This document shows, piece after piece, positions 13,262-25,450 of a DNA stretch of 64,000 nt; positions within the stretch are counted from its first letter, which is position 1; every line of letters starts with the position of its first letter. The stretch comes from Odontocerum albicorne (Eukaryota; Arthropoda; Insecta; Trichoptera; Odontoceridae). Location: positions 31,342,582 through 31,406,581 of the forward strand of contig OX463842.1 of assembly GCA_949825065.1 (NCBI GenBank), given 5' to 3'. The notes below the pieces were generated by a model. The model did not search any database and had not been told where the DNA came from. It saw nothing but the letters and a program-made list of their open reading frames with translations. A program made the translations under genes and the position numbers.

Positions 13262-13445
13262 TGCCATGCCCCTTTTGAGATAGGCAGAGTTGACAGATAT
13301 ATGCAAACAGCTCTCACTTCGTAGACATCCATGTGTCGCGTCATACATACTCTCCGGTTTCTCATAGTTCTTACCTTTCCCTCATTTAAAATTTCTACAA
13401 CTAACTCCTTCCACTCTTTTCATGGTCTGCTTCTTCCTCGCCCTC
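13262..13445 (-). repeat. LINE-1 3' end fragment
   Basis: On the minus strand it carries the ACTCTGCCTATCTCAAAAGG and GGCATGGCATAA tail. This corresponds to the CTGCCTACCCCGATAGGGA...GGCGTGATGGTA tail of the LINE-1 copies at 13960, 16365 and 18255. The coding part is badly eroded. Confidence 0.55.
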
Positions 13446-13639
13446 CTCCATTTATTTCAGGTTTGCTTTTCAATATGAGACGTTTTGCGCAATATTTTCT
13501 CTATTATTAAAATATTGTGCTCACAAACACGACTGTGTGATACATATGTAAATTATCATAAACTTGATTTCATACACTTTTTGGATGTATTAACATATTT
13601 TCCCTCAGCGTGCATTTACACAATAATCGTGGGGTGCAA

Positions 13640-14005
13640 TGTGTGGCAGAATACGTTATGAAGTTAAAATGGATGAATGTGAACTTAAGGCTAATGATGT
13701 GTCGAGTAAGATGAAGAAGAGCACTCTGAGATGATTTGGGCACGTAAAACGAATGAATGAAGGAAGACTAACAAAACAAATATACAATGTAAATGTGAGT
13801 GAAAGGTGTGGTAGATGAAAACCAAGGAAAGTAAGGCTGGATCAAGTGAATGATGTTTTGAAAAAAATAAATTAAAAAGTAAAAAAACTCTTGAGTTTTG
13901 AAGGTTATGGATGTGGAAGAGGCAAATTATGTGTATCGCACTATGTCTGGCCCTTTCTCCTTTCTGCCAAACCCGATAGGGAGACAGCGTGATGGTATGG
14001 TTGTT
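13640..14005 (+). pseudogene. LINE-1 ('WFGHV') C-terminal fragment
   Basis: Translates as DECELKANDVSSKMKKSTLR-stop-FGHVKRMNEGRLTKQIYN, then KPRKVRLDQVNDVLKK. This is the conserved stretch after the reverse transcriptase domain of an arthropod non-LTR family whose members read LRWFGHVERMNE-RL-K. The Trp is a stop here, and a further stop follows. The tail ends CCGATAGGGAGACAGCGTGA. 5'-truncated and dead. Confidence 0.8.
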
Positions 14006-14123
14006 CAAAATAAATCTTTATTACAAACATTTTTTATGTTGCCTACAATAAATTATTCCCAAAGTTCTAACTTATTCGAATTTACGCTGAACAAAATTCA
14101 CAATCGAATTCTTTGGCTTTAAT
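14006..14123. other. Short spacer
   Basis: Between the LINE-1 tail and a tandem array; no feature recognised. Confidence 0.4.
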
Positions 14124-14503
14124 CAAATTGGACGATATAAAGCTTCTCAAAGTGCTGATATCTCAAAGATATCACAAATTGGCCGTTTCCAGCTTGTGGC
14201 GATTTGCCACTTATACGGCGTTTTAAAGCCATTGCGAACGCTATGAATAAAGCAATTTGGACGATATAAAGCTTCTCAAAGTGCTGATATCTCAAAGATA
14301 TCACAAATTGGCCGTTTCCAGCTTGTGGGATTTGCCACTTATACGGCGTTTTAAAGCCATTGCGAACGCTATGAATAAAGCAAATTGGACGATATAAAGC
14401 TTCTCAAAGTGCTGATATCACAAATTGGCCGTTTCCAGCTTGTGGCGATTTGCCACTTATACGGCGTTTTAAAGCCATTGCGAACGCTATGAATAAAGCA
14501 AAA
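14124..14503. repeat. Tandem repeat, about 129-bp unit, 3 copies
   Basis: Three consecutive copies start near 14128, 14257 and 14385 (spacing 129 and 128). The third is shortened by loss of one of two nested TCAAAGATATCAC-like sub-repeats. Copies are nearly identical: a one-base loss in GTGGCGATTT of copy 2 and that deletion in copy 3 are the main differences, so the expansion is recent or homogenised. Open frames across it are shadows of the repeat. Confidence 0.95.
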
Positions 14504-14776
14504 TTTTCGAGTACTTTCTATTCAATTCTATCGTGAGTTTTATAGAATCATTGCTATGTTCAAGTTTTATTGGTCCTTATCAAAGAGTAGAGTTTTATCG
14601 TATTTACATTACTCGATAACCTTTAAAATAGCAAATAAAATAAGTTATGTATTGTAAAATGACCGCATTTTATTCCGTTTATTTTTTGCAAATGACAATT
14701 TGCGTCACATTGTTTGCAAAATGATTGTTAATGAATAAATGTCATATTTAATTTGTAAATAAAATATATTAAAAAA

Positions 14777-14942
14777 CAAAATGATCAATCTTAAAACAAT
14801 ATTATTAAAATGACAATATATGAATGGAGCTCATTCTATAATAAGGAAGGGAAACAAACAAAATGATCAATCTTAAAACAATATTATTAAAATGACAATA
14901 TATGAATGGAGCTCATTCTATAATAAGGAAGGGAAACAAACA
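14777..14942. repeat. 82-bp tandem duplication
   Basis: Two essentially identical 82-bp units (ATG at 14781 and 14863). They lie immediately downstream of the LINE-2 remnant on the minus strand, so the duplicated block includes the start of its 3' flank. Confidence 0.95.
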
Positions 14943-15150
14943 AAAAATAGAAAAACTAGGAGGAAATGATATTCTGAGTAAAGTAATATTTTTTTTCAAT
15001 TCTCTTTCAAACGTAAATAAACGTGTGGCACATCTTATAACTTTTGGTAATTTGTTCCATAGTCGTGTCATGTGAACCGCAAATGAAGGTGTGTGTTGGT
15101 GTACAAAGGGATCACTGAAGTGATTAGGGATGAATTGAAATAAATACATT
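14913..15150 (-). pseudogene. LINE-2 (R1/CR1-like) ORF2 C-terminus
   Basis: A 78-codon minus-strand frame reads FAVHMTRLWNKLPKVIRCAT and LFTFERELKKNITLLRISFP. This is the A-RLWN-LP...F...LK end typical of the C-terminus of R1/CR1-type reverse transcriptases. The copy at 61200-61330 reads LWNKCSRVIRCAPSLFTFKR and LRISFHP, so both belong to one family. The remaining RT is absent (5' truncation). Confidence 0.75.
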
Positions 15151-16224
15151 AAAATATACTTAATAATTTATTTAATATAACTTATTTGATTTTTTTTATT
15201 TAATAATGTATTTTGATAAAGACCAAAGCTAACGCTCAGCAATATTCTTTGAGCGTTTTTTAAATAATAAAGTTCACTGTTTTTAAATAAATACTATCAC
15301 TCCGTTTTCCTGTAGGCAGAGAGGTTAGATCACTAGACTTTTCTATTGCGACACACATCTGTCGCCTCCTCGACATCCATGCTCCTTCTCTTACAACTTC
15401 AACGATTTTTGTGTCCTTTTACAATGTTTGAATAACAAATAAATGCACAATTAATCGAGAATTTATAAAATTAAGCGGGATTTTAATTATCGCTATTTGC
15501 ATTTTGGTAGAAATAACGTAAATTTTTTACAAGGATATTTAATTGGGTATATGGGTAATACACGTAGGTTTCTTTATTTAACTTAAGTTTTTTCTTGTTT
15601 TATTGAATATTTTTCCTACAATTTCCATAATTTATAATTTTCAATGATATATTATTCAAATTTCAAGTGTGCACCTACCTATAATTTAACGATAATTTCG
15701 TATTTAGATTTGACGATAAATATTGAAACATTCGTCGGCCCGTGAAACAATATAAGGGTATTTAGAATAAATTAATTATTTTTCTTTGTGCATAGAGGAT
15801 GTTGGAATAGTACTCTCACAGTTTATACAAACTCTGTGCTCTCACAATTTCAGATTTCTGTTTAAGCTCATGATAATTTACAATAATTATACAATTACAT
15901 TTTTCAGATTTATTTTAAGATTCGCAAGAACTCATTTTATACACTTTCAGTTTTATACAACGTCTCTTAAAGCTCACGATAACTTACCTCATATACACAG
16001 TATTCAGGTTTATGTTTAAGCTAACAATAACTTATATTATACACTCACAGTTTTCAGACTAATTTTAAAGTCACAATAACTTACTTTGTAATAAAGATAA
16101 AAACATTGTTTTTATCTGAACTTTTCCTTTGTGTTCTCACAAAATATAATTTTTGATTAATGAAAAATCGCGTTTAGTGACTGACTTATAAAAAAGGCAT
16201 GACAAGTTTAGAAAGACCTAAAAA
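15151..16224. other. Anonymous AT-rich DNA
   Basis: No gene recognised. Between about 15800 and 16080 there are loosely repeated CTCACAATTT/TCACGATAACTTA phrases, possibly a decayed minisatellite of about 70-80 bp. Confidence 0.45.
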
Positions 16225-16400
16225 CGTGACATGACTATATGAATAAAAATTTTAAGGGAAGGAGAAAAGCCTTTATAATAGGAGACTATGCATGACGAAG
16301 TATATGAACGTGGTACAAGCGAAAGTGTGTGTCAAGATAGAATAAAATGGATTACGGTTTTCTCTACCTACCCCGATAGGGACGTGGCGTGATGGTAATG
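16225..16400 (+). repeat. LINE-1 3' end fragment
   Basis: Contains TTTAAGGGAAGGAGAAAAGCC, counterpart of the ILKEG-V region, and the 3' tail CTACCTACCCCGATAGGGA then GTGGCGTGATGGTAATGATG. Only the last ~170 bp of the family remain. Confidence 0.6.
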
Positions 16401-16519
16401 ATGATCTTACTTTAAAATCATATTTTAAAATTTGCTTAATTAAAAAAAAACAATCGGTTTATATTATTAGTATGGTCCTTTTCAACAAATATATTAAAAA
16501 AAAAAGTTTAAAACTAATA

Positions 16520-16798
16520 AACATATCATCACGCAATTCCCTGTTGAGAAATGCAGAGTACAGAGTGCCAAACTTTCCCATCACAACATACTTTTTTCGC
16601 CTCCTTCACTTGAACTCACATTCATTCTCAATAATTACACTTACTATTCCGGCATACACCGACAAGCCACATATTCTTCTCAGTGCACGCATTTCCACCG
16701 CATGTACTCGGTTCCTTTTATTCACTTTTGAAATCACGTTTTACTCCAACACATCAATGCTGGCGAGAACAAGCTGCAGTGCACCATAGTTTGACAGA
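16520..16798 (-). pseudogene. LINE-1 C-terminal fragment
   Basis: The minus strand reads KRNRVHAVEMRALRRICGLS then VYAGIVSVIIENECEFK. This aligns with INAVEMHILRRIHGVTVYDK at 54400 in the same family. The WFGHV block is deleted; the GRR-like downstream part is replaced by GKFGTLYSAF sequence. Dead copy. Confidence 0.65.
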
Positions 16799-17724
16799 TA
16801 TTGATATTGCTTGATCTACTCGTATGTATGTATTTTAGTGCCCCATTGACTTTGCTTCCTATTGCGACTCGCCGATCAATTTCTTTTTTAATTTTTCTGT
16901 GTAGAACATACATCGAAAATAGCACAATTATTAAACTCCTTTTTAAATTTTATTAATTCAACAAAAATCGCATTTACTTTTCCTTTCACTCTTTTTATTT
17001 GACATGACTATGGATTTTGTAACATTCATCCTCAGATCATTGACGACGTTGATAACGTTTATCTTTAACACAATCTCAAGTGGCATTCCACGTCCTTGTG
17101 TTACCACTTTTGTAATATTAAGCCACTCAGTCAAGTAACAGTCTTAGAATAGAAAGGTTAGTCTAAAGATATTAACGTAGCGCCTGCGGCTATTGTTTTG
17201 ACTATCCTATATCCGTATGTCTGTTAAAACAAATTGGGCGAGAAAACCGCACAAAATTACCTTTTCTAATATGTTCAAGTAAAACGTTCGGCTTTTGGTC
17301 GAGTGTTAGTGTTGTGTTCGTATATTTTGAAAAGACCTCCCAAAAGACGGTATCGATATTGCATACACGTCAAAGCGCTAGTCACAACCAAGATCTCATA
17401 GGGTCGATTGGAAATAATGATTTTATTCAATGAAGAGTTATTTTAAGGTATTATGTGGATCAGAAGCAATGTCTCTCACGCACAAGTCTGAAATATCTAT
17501 TGGAGTAATTTAATTTAGAGCCAGAACATACTAAGGCATAATTTATTCTATATGCTTTCACAATACTTCAACTAATGCAGGAGTTAACTGACAATAATCA
17601 CCAGAGATCAACATTGCAACAACATTTAAGCTGAGCTGAATTCTTATTTGCATATCCGAAAGACCAGCAAAAGTTATGTTATAATAGTCCATAATTTTAT
17701 TTTATGATTTAATTATATAAGTCA
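16799..17724. other. Anonymous AT-rich DNA
   Basis: No feature recognised. One TACTCGTA octamer at 16817. Confidence 0.5.
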
Positions 17725-18295
17725 ATGAAGCACTTAAACATACAAGTGTAAATTCCAACCCGTGACTCTTAAAATCTGCTATGATAGAACACTACAGTAT
17801 TTTAGTACCAACTTATGTATGTGAATGAAAAAACTGAAAAGGGCCGCATAAATGTATGATAGTAAAAATGTAGTACATTAAGTGGGCATCCTTTATATAT
17901 CGGAGATAACACAAGAAGAAGAATACATGGCGTGACAGTGTATGATAGAATACGGAATGAAGTGATTAGGGATGAATGTGAACTTAAGGCTGGTGTGTTA
18001 AGATAAAGAAGAGCACTCTGAGGTAGTTTGGGCATATGAAACTAATAAATGAAGAAAGACTCACAAAACAACTACACAGTACAAATGTGAATGGATGGTG
18101 TGCTATAGGAAGACGAAGGAAAACATGGTTAGATCAAGTGAATGAAATTTTGAAAGGAGAAGTAAGAGAAATCGTAGGAACTGTATGAAAAGTTGTATTG
18201 ATACAGAAGAGTTAAAATAAATGGGTCGAGATAGAAAATTCTGGCGCTCTGTCCTTTCTGCCTACCCCAGCAGGAAAACGACGTAATATTTTGAA
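17725..18295 (+). pseudogene. LINE-1 C-terminal fragment
   Basis: Starts at GCACTTAAACATACAAGTG-like sequence, the NSALKHVYSNR block seen at 54270. It continues with YDRIRNEVIRDECELKAG, a frameshift, then STLR-stop-FGHMKLINEERLTKQ and RRRKTWLDQVNEILKGEV. The 3' tail is TTCTGCCTACCCCAGCAGGA. Several stops and at least two frameshifts. Confidence 0.8.
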
Positions 18296-19143
18296 TTTAT
18301 GTATTACATACATGCAATGAAAAGCTATTTTTTACATCACGATGTATATAAAACGTTGATTAAATTGTCTCATGTCATATTTTATTGATTCGAAATTAAA
18401 ATTGAAATACACACAAGTTAAGCACCTAACCGCTTAACCTACAAACTCGAACCTATAGATCGTTAAATATTTTACTTCGCGGAGAACATAATTGCTAGCA
18501 TTTATCGGAGAACCAGCGAGGGCAAACAGTGTATCAAAAATTGATTGAGTATATCATTATTGCCGTTTTGAGTTCAGGAGCTTTCCAGAATTTTCTTTCC
18601 GATTTGAGTTCGTGGCCAAAGTTTTTACAAACAAATAGTTTTATGTTTTGTTCTTCAAATATCAAATATACCATTGATAAAAAAAATCAACAATTGAATA
18701 TTTAATCGTCTAGTTCAGTGGGTACTCGTAATATATGTATGAAATGTTACATACTTTGGATATTTTGTCAAAAAGGACAACGAAGGTCTTGAAAATCTGG
18801 TGATCACAGGTGTAGTTGAGCAAAAATGTGCAGAACAAAGGTGTCCAGCAAGATGAACAGATCCAATAAGGGCGTTAACATGAAAAATAGAGAAAAATTG
18901 TGCACCAAGTTCCAGACATAGGTCTGAATCTACAATTTTATAAATTAAACGCGATGTATTTTCTTAAGCAAAGAAGCATTATTGAGGAGATTATATTTTT
19001 TAAACAGTTGTATGGCCGTTGAAGTAATGCAGGTTAAATCATCTGAGGAAAAGAAACAGTTCCCGTGATTCAAACGAGTATAATGCAAAACCCATAACCA
19101 AAGTGGTGAATTTTAATTTTTCTATCTATAATAATATTTAAAT
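18296..19143. other. Anonymous AT-rich DNA
   Basis: No gene recognised. One TACTCGTA octamer at 18723. Confidence 0.5.
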
Positions 19144-20330
19144 ACTAGCTGTACCCGGCCACGCGTTGCTGTAACTCAGTCTGGTTAAATGAAAAAGAAA
19201 TAAGAGAGAAAGCACACGTTTCTAATATGTTTAATTTCACAATGCTCGTGGGTATACAATATTTTTGACGTCTTTCAGCCACTCGCAGCCTGTCGCGTTC
19301 ATTCTGTTGAGAACGAAGTAGATCTGAAGCTGCAGAACGCGATCGCCGTGATCGCAACCGTGCATCCTCAAGTCTGGCTGCACGGCATTTTGATGAACTA
19401 AAGCAGATCGATTGCACTGAAAAAGAAGAAAGAAAGTTATAGCAAAAACACATAAAATTAAGAAACATTAAAAAAGGAACTGAATAATATTTTTAAGTTC
19501 GTAAACATCTTTGTTCTTGGCGGCAAGAATAGCTCGTTCACTCAGCCAATCGTGATTCTTATAATTGATTAGAATATTGGGAAATACTTTTTCAACTAAT
19601 TCTTCTTTTGACGTCACTAAATTGCAGAAGCTGCAGAACGCGATCGCCGTGCTCGCAACCGTGCATCCTCAACTCTGGCTACACGTCGTTCTGCTGCTTC
19701 CTCGACATTTTGATGAACTAAAGCACATCGATTGCACTGAAAAAGAAGAAAGAAAGTTATGACAAAAACATATAGAATTAAGAAACATTAAAAAAGGAAC
19801 TGAATAATATTGTTAAGTTCGTAAACGTCTTTGTTCTTGGCGGCAAGAATAGCCCGTTCACTCAGCCAATCGTGATTCTTATAATTGATTAGAATATTGG
19901 GAAATACTTTTTCAACTAATTCTTCTTTTGACATCACTAAATTGCAGAAGCTGCAGAACGCGATCGCCGTGCTCGCAACCGTGCATCCTCAAGTCTGGCT
20001 GCACGTCGCTCTGCTGCTTCCTCGGCATTTTTATGAACTAAAGTAGATCGATTGCACTGAAAAAGGAGAAAGAAAGTTATAACAAAAACATATAAAATTG
20101 CGAAACATTAAAAAAGGAACTGAATAATATTGTTAAGTTCGTAAACGTCTTTGTTCTTGGCGGCAAGAATAGCCCGTTCACTCAGCCAATCGTGATTCTT
20201 ATAATTGATTTGAATATTTGGAAATACTTTTTCAACCAATTCTTCTTTTGACATCACTAAATTGCAGAATTTATAGTCTTCCAACGTTAGTTCTATTACC
20301 GTCATTTACAACTGCATCTCGCAAATGAAC
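19144..20330 (-). mobile_element. Helitron remnant, 3' end and internally amplified
   Basis: At 20305-20108 the minus strand reads YKFCNLVMSKEELVEKVFPN and then NYKNHDWLSERAILAAKN. This is the hallmark of the C-terminal part of Helitron/PIF1-type helicases (FPNI-NY-NH-WL-ERAILA-KN-DV). At 19410-19260 it reads RLEDARLRSRRSRSAASD and NERDRLRVAERRQ, like the Arg-rich N-terminal region of arthropod Helitron Rep proteins. The low-coordinate edge ends CCGGGTACAGCTAG followed by T on the minus strand, compatible with a Helitron CTRR-T terminus. A clear terminal hairpin was not found, so the end is inferred. Confidence 0.6.
19326..20270. repeat. About 320-bp tandem units inside the Helitron remnant
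   Basis: The block GAAGCTGCAGAACGCGATCG recurs at 19326, 19627 and 19947 (spacing 301 and 320). The linked ATTGCAGAA edge recurs at 19621, 19941 and 20261 (spacing 320). Each unit joins an Arg-rich N-terminal-like coding piece to a helicase piece at a short TTGCAG/GCTGCAG overlap. That suggests one rearrangement followed by unequal crossing-over. Confidence 0.9.
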
Positions 20331-22710
20331 GTATTCTTCAGATCGAAGCTTGGTCCGATTCAAACAGATGAATATCAAACGTTCTGTTTTCTATGACAGT
20401 TCACAAATTTGCCCCAATACAACCTTGTAACGACGTTCAGTGATTATAATTATTTTATTGAGTTTAATATAAGACTCGATTCTAATAAATAGCAAGTTAT
20501 TTAGGTAAATACATTACAAAAAACTAACAATAATGACAAATTAATACATCTTGTTACAAATCTCCATTTCTACATACGATTGATGTGAGAATATCTCAGC
20601 TGTTTTGCAGCTGGACACGCATATTTGTAGTTAATTTCAACGTCTTTACATGTCGCCACAAAGTAGAGTATTTCAGGCAACATATAAAATTGCGAAACAT
20701 AAAAGTAACTAATTAAATGTTAAGGGAAGACAGAGAGATAATTGTAACTAATTAAATGTTAATGAAAGATAAACAGATAATTGGAACTATTTAAAAATAG
20801 TCTCCATTTCTTCATACGATTTGATAGATTTTGAAATATAAACACGAACAAATGATGTCTCCTAATTGGTGGTGCAATGAGTTAAACATTAAATTATTTA
20901 ATATTTTATTTACGAGTTTATAGATTTAATTATTTAATATTAATTCCAAAACGTCGAAAATGCAATGTGACACCTGTCAAAGTTTAATTTCAGCTTGTCA
21001 CTGCAGGAGGCGCAAACGTTATTTTTTCTGATTTCTAAACTTTTTTATATACACCGATATATAAAAAAAATACACGTATATAAACATTTCCGTATACAAA
21101 TGTCAATTTTTGACAACATTTCAAAGCGATCGGTGGAGATCTTTCGGTGATTAGACATTTTGACTATACGAACATTTACATTTTTATTTATATATTCGTA
21201 GATTATTTTGTTCCTCTCGCAAATTATGTGTAACTACAAAGAAAAAAACAGATGAAAATTTCCAGCTTTAAATGATCTATTGAATTTTTGAATTCTTGAA
21301 TGAAAACATATTTTTTGTTTCCTTTCAAAATATTTTACTCCTAAATTTGCGACATCACGGCCATTACAGATTGATATTATCCGTCATGCTGGCAGGTCTT
21401 TCTTGAGAATAAAATTTATAATTTAATAAAGTACAAGATTTTTCCTTTAATAATTCGTGTTAAATCTACGTCAGAAATTCTGTGACAACAAAACTGTTTT
21501 ATATTATCTTCTACTTTTGATGAAACATTTCGAAATTCCATTTTTTATTTGATTTGGACACTGGTAAAGTTTGTTCGTGTGATTAGTTTAGAATACAGAA
21601 CATGAAAAGTACTTTTATTATATCACTTGTTTTTCGAAAAAATAATTTAATATTCTTAATTATACGAGTATAGATCAGTCAACCAGAAGTCATTTTGGAA
21701 TAGTATGAGTAACAGTGCGTTTACAAAAACTTGTCACTTTATTTTTTTAATGAAGGGAAAAAGCAAAAAAATATAAAAATAATATTTTATATTCAAACAT
21801 TGAAATGAACACACACGTTTTATAAATTAAAAATGCTGTCAGCTTAAATTGTAATAATCATAAAAATGAAATGAAAGTAAGTTTATTTAACTTATTAATT
21901 GTTTATGCATGGCAGATTCTAGGAAACATTAAATAACAATAATGGAATTTTTCATGATTAAAAATACATATAAGTACAAGTATTTTAAAGTAACAATGTT
22001 CGTCAGCTTTAATTAGATTGCACGTATAAATAAAATGAATGTAAGATTATTTAATATATTAATGTATCATAATTAAAATGCCAAATAATAAAGTTTTAAA
22101 ATAACAGTGGATGGAGTGACACTAAATTCTAGGAAACTTTAAGTTTTAACAAAGTACATTCTAAGGTTTCGAAAAAATTTTGAATTATACATTACATTAG
22201 ACAAAAATCGCACTCCTAATTTCGACATGGTAGTGTTTTTCTAATCACCGAGTATTTTAACAACAATACAAACGTGCGCTCTGCGCGAACCAATCGTGTG
22301 GCATTCTAAAACCAATACCACTACATAAGTTGTGTAATACAGAGAGTGTTACTCACACTATTGCAAAATGACTCTTCTGGCTGAATGATTAATGTTATAT
22401 ACCATATACCTATATATAGTTACGAAATAAGTTCATACATTTTTAAGAAAAAGGAAAGGTGAGGAGAAAATAAATTGTTGTACAGTGAGTGAAGTAATTA
22501 TATATTAATAGGGAAGTAAAGTACTCTGTTATATCTACCCACCTTAATAAGGAATGCCACCATTTGTATTGTAGATTGGAAAAAGTACTCCTAGAAACAT
22601 CTCTCAGTAAATCGGAAATGTTTTTCCTAATATCGAGTATGGAATAGGCAAACAAAATCATAACTCGTTTCTGTGCATTTTATTTTTACATTTAAATTAT
22701 GTGCAATACT
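20331..22710. other. Long anonymous AT-rich stretch
   Basis: About 2.4 kb with no recognisable gene or known repeat. A short 20640-20810 segment re-uses phrases such as AACTAATTAAATGTTAA twice. TACGAGTA occurs at 21663. Confidence 0.5.
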
Positions 22711-22885
22711 ACCATGAAATTATACAAATACTTAACCGTATATTGAAGAGTATATACTCGTATATATATATTATATTAATTTCTTCAATCTCTCTGCACT
22801 ATCATGAAACTAACTATATAAATACTTAACCGTATAGTGACGAGAATATACATACCTATATTATATTAATTTCTTCAATCTTGCT
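22711..22885. repeat. About 90-bp tandem duplication
   Basis: Two diverged units start at 22711 and 22801. They share ATGAAA, AAATACTTAACCGTATA and ATTAATTTCTTCAATCT. The first unit carries the octamer TACTCGTA (22755), which is altered in the second. Confidence 0.85.
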
Positions 22886-22908
22886 GTTCAGGAAGATTAA
22901 AGCAATTA

Positions 22909-24195
22909 CAAGGGTTGCTACTTAAGTTTTGAGACAGACAAGTAAAAACAAATATTTATCATCGAAAATGGCTTTATCGTTTTTCAAAATACTCTCCATG
23001 AAGATCAATACACATTTGCATGCGTTTGAACCAATTTTTGAAGCACTTTTTCCACTCCGAATGAGGTAACTTCAAAACATGCGTTTTGAACGCATCAACC
23101 GCTTCTTTAGGCGTCGAAAAACGTTGACCTCGCAATTTATTTTTGATGTTCGGGAATAAAAAGAAGTCATTGGGTGCTAAATCAGGGCTGTACGGCGGAT
23201 GACCCATCAATTCGATGTTTTGAGTGCTCAAAAAGTCATTTGTTTCAGCCGATGTGTGAGAGCTCGCATTGTCGTGGTGGAGAAAGATCCTTTCGGCGGT
23301 TGGTTTTCCTCATTTCTCCGAACACTTCTGGCAAACAAATGGTGGTGTACCATTCAGAATTGACCGTACGACGTTCCACTAAAGGCAATGTTGCGACATG
23401 ACCATTTATACCGAAGAAACAAGCCACCATTTGCTTCGAAGTGCTTCGTGCGCAAACAACTTGATGGATTTGGCTCGTCTTGAAAGACCCATACAGTCGA
23501 CTGCTGTTTAGTTTCTGGCCCATATATATAGATCCATGATTCGTCGCCTGTCACAATCTTATAGACGTCTTTTGAAGCACCGCGATCGAAATTTTTCAAC
23601 ATTTCTTTGGACCAATCGACACGAGCCTGTTTTTGAGCGATAGTCAAATTATGCGGTATCCAACGCGAACAAATCTTTTTAACGGCCAAATGTTCATGCA
23701 ATATTGAATGTATGCGAGTGGAACTAATGCCCAAACATGCCTCAATCTCACGATAAGTCACATGACGATCTTGCAATATCAGTTCACGCACAGCATCGAT
23801 GTTTTCTGGCACAACAACCGATTTTGGACGACCTTCACGAAATTCGTCCTGGAGCGAACTACGACCACGATTTAATTCGGAAAACCAGCGAAACACAGTG
23901 GCCCGGGATGGTGCTTCACCACCAAAAGTCGAAGCGAGTTGATCGGCACACTGTTGTTGAGTTAGTCCACGTCGAAAATCATAAAAAATCATCGCACGAA
24001 AATGTTCACGATTTAATTCCCTTTTTGGCCGAGATGAATTTTTCAAGTCACTGTAAACAACACAAATAGCATTCGTATAACAAAACTTTCTGAGCACGTA
24101 TACCATTAAAAATGTCAAACTTTATGATGCTGATGTCAGATTTGACGTATCTACCCTGGTGTTGCCATATTTCAAAACTTAAGTAGCAACCCTCG
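22909..24195 (-). mobile_element. Mariner, nearly full length (family M1)
   Basis: 1287 bp bounded by inverted repeats beginning CGAGGGTTGCTACTTAAG (left end has CAAGGG). Each end is flanked by the TA dinucleotide expected of Tc1/mariner target duplications (22907-22908 and 24196-24197). The transposase is on the minus strand. Internally deleted relatives with the same ends lie at 35675-36559 and 59202-60007. Confidence 0.95.
22974..24118 (-). pseudogene. Mariner transposase, two frameshifts
   Basis: DNA transposase (cut-and-paste, DDE/D type), about 350 residues when the frames are considered together. The N-terminus has an HTH region (FRAMIFYDFRRGLTQQQ then APSRATVFRWF). Then come the SRWIPHNLT linker motif, TGDESWIY with the first catalytic Asp, LHHDNASSH with the second, and PPYSPDLAPNDFFLFP with the third. 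Second and third Asp are 34 residues apart (DD34D). A loss after QDEPNP (near 23450) and a second indel after EMRKTNRR (near 23290) shift the frame twice, so no active enzyme is made. The subfamily differs from the cecropia-like element at 32379. Codons are otherwise intact, so inactivation looks fairly recent. Confidence 0.92.
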
Positions 24196-24197
24196 TA

Positions 24198-24969
24198 TAT
24201 AAAATATTATACCGGAGAGTGTTAATGATTTTCATGGAAACTGCTGTTTTTCAAGCGAGTGTTTTTATTTTCCTTTTTTGTTAAACATTTTATTATCACC
24301 CAAAGGTTTGTTTTTTCTTTATTGTCCTTTTGTTTGAAGCTGATTCCATTGGGTATCCATTATGAGGGTCTAATCCTTTTTGGTTGTTATTGAATGACAA
24401 GAATCCTGTTGTGGTTTTTTTCAATTGCTAATCCTTTTAATTTTCTATTTCTAATAGTATTGTCAGATGTGTCCGATTTGACAGTGTTCTCATTTTGATT
24501 ATTTAAAGGACACTCGTAACTCATTAAGATTCGTCTTTTGTTAAGGAAGCTCTTTGTCATCACTCAATTCTAAATGTGATAGGTTATTTATTGTATTTTG
24601 CATGATAAATCTAATTGATAATCTAATAATATTTGAATAATTTTGAACTTCAAAATTAATTTGTTTCGAGTTTTTAGAAATAGTTTTTCTTTGAGTGAAT
24701 ATTATGGAATTAAAAATGAGTATAAATACTGTTATTAAATCTGTATTTGTGTTCAATCTTGACAACTTGCTAGTGTGATAAAATCGGTGTTTTCTTATGT
24801 CTGCGTCTTAGGCTTCTAAAGATTTTTCAGAGAGTTCAAATTCAAGTCCAGGATTAGTCTAGGATAATTAAAAACACCTCATTGTTGCATTAATTTGATT
24901 TATAGATTAATATCTTAGTTTAGGTTTATCTACCATTACAACAAAGGAAATAAAAACTCTTATTCATTT
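24198..24969. other. Anonymous AT-rich DNA
   Basis: No feature recognised. A 74-codon minus-strand open frame (24541-24765) has no recognisable similarity. Confidence 0.5.
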
Positions 24970-25450
24970 GTTGTGTCGCGTTTGGATTATGTAACTATTT
25001 ATTCTGGTTTGCCTGATTCACGAATTTCTAGACTCGATTACGTTTTCAAGAAGCTTCTAGGCTGATATATGGTTTTCATAAATGTGGCCATATTGGTCTG
25101 TTTCTAAAAAAGTCTACACGTAAACGTAAGAGTCGTGTCTACACGTAAACGTAAGTAACATTGAAGTGTCGTAAACGGATTGATTTCAAACTTTGTCTCG
25201 TTGTATTCAAGCCCCTTAATTGGATGTCTCCATTCTATCTTTAGAATCTGTGCCTGAGAAAATGGTTCGCCCCCTAGTGTAAGAGATGTGGGTGGCGCGT
25301 GCAGCTTTAGGAATCACTTGAAGACTTTCCTTTTTGGGAGGTTTTATTCAAATTTATGAGTGGATTCAAGTCCTGAGTTAGAGCGCCCTTGAGAGTTTGC
25401 TCTCTAGACGGTGCTTTATAAATTGTAATTTTATTATTTTTGATAATTCT
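24970..25450 (+). pseudogene. L2/CR1-clade LINE, C-terminus and 3' tail
   Basis: Reads SRLDYVTIYSGLPDSRISRLDYVFKKLL, where L2/CR1 reverse transcriptases have SRLDYCNSLLYGLP. It continues with IDFKLCLVVFKPLNWMSPFYL (family: DFK-C-LVYK-LNGLAPSYL) and SLRNHLKTFLFG. The 3' end GAGCGCCCTTGAGAG followed by GGTGCTTTATAAAT is the family's tail. There are frameshifts, stops and a short internal duplication of TCTACACGTAAACGTAAG at about 25112-25160. Tail-only relatives: 10664-10720 and 30290-30350. Confidence 0.75.

Noticed and set aside
23737..24069. 110-codon plus-strand frame inside mariner M1
   Set aside because: Antisense shadow of the transposase gene.
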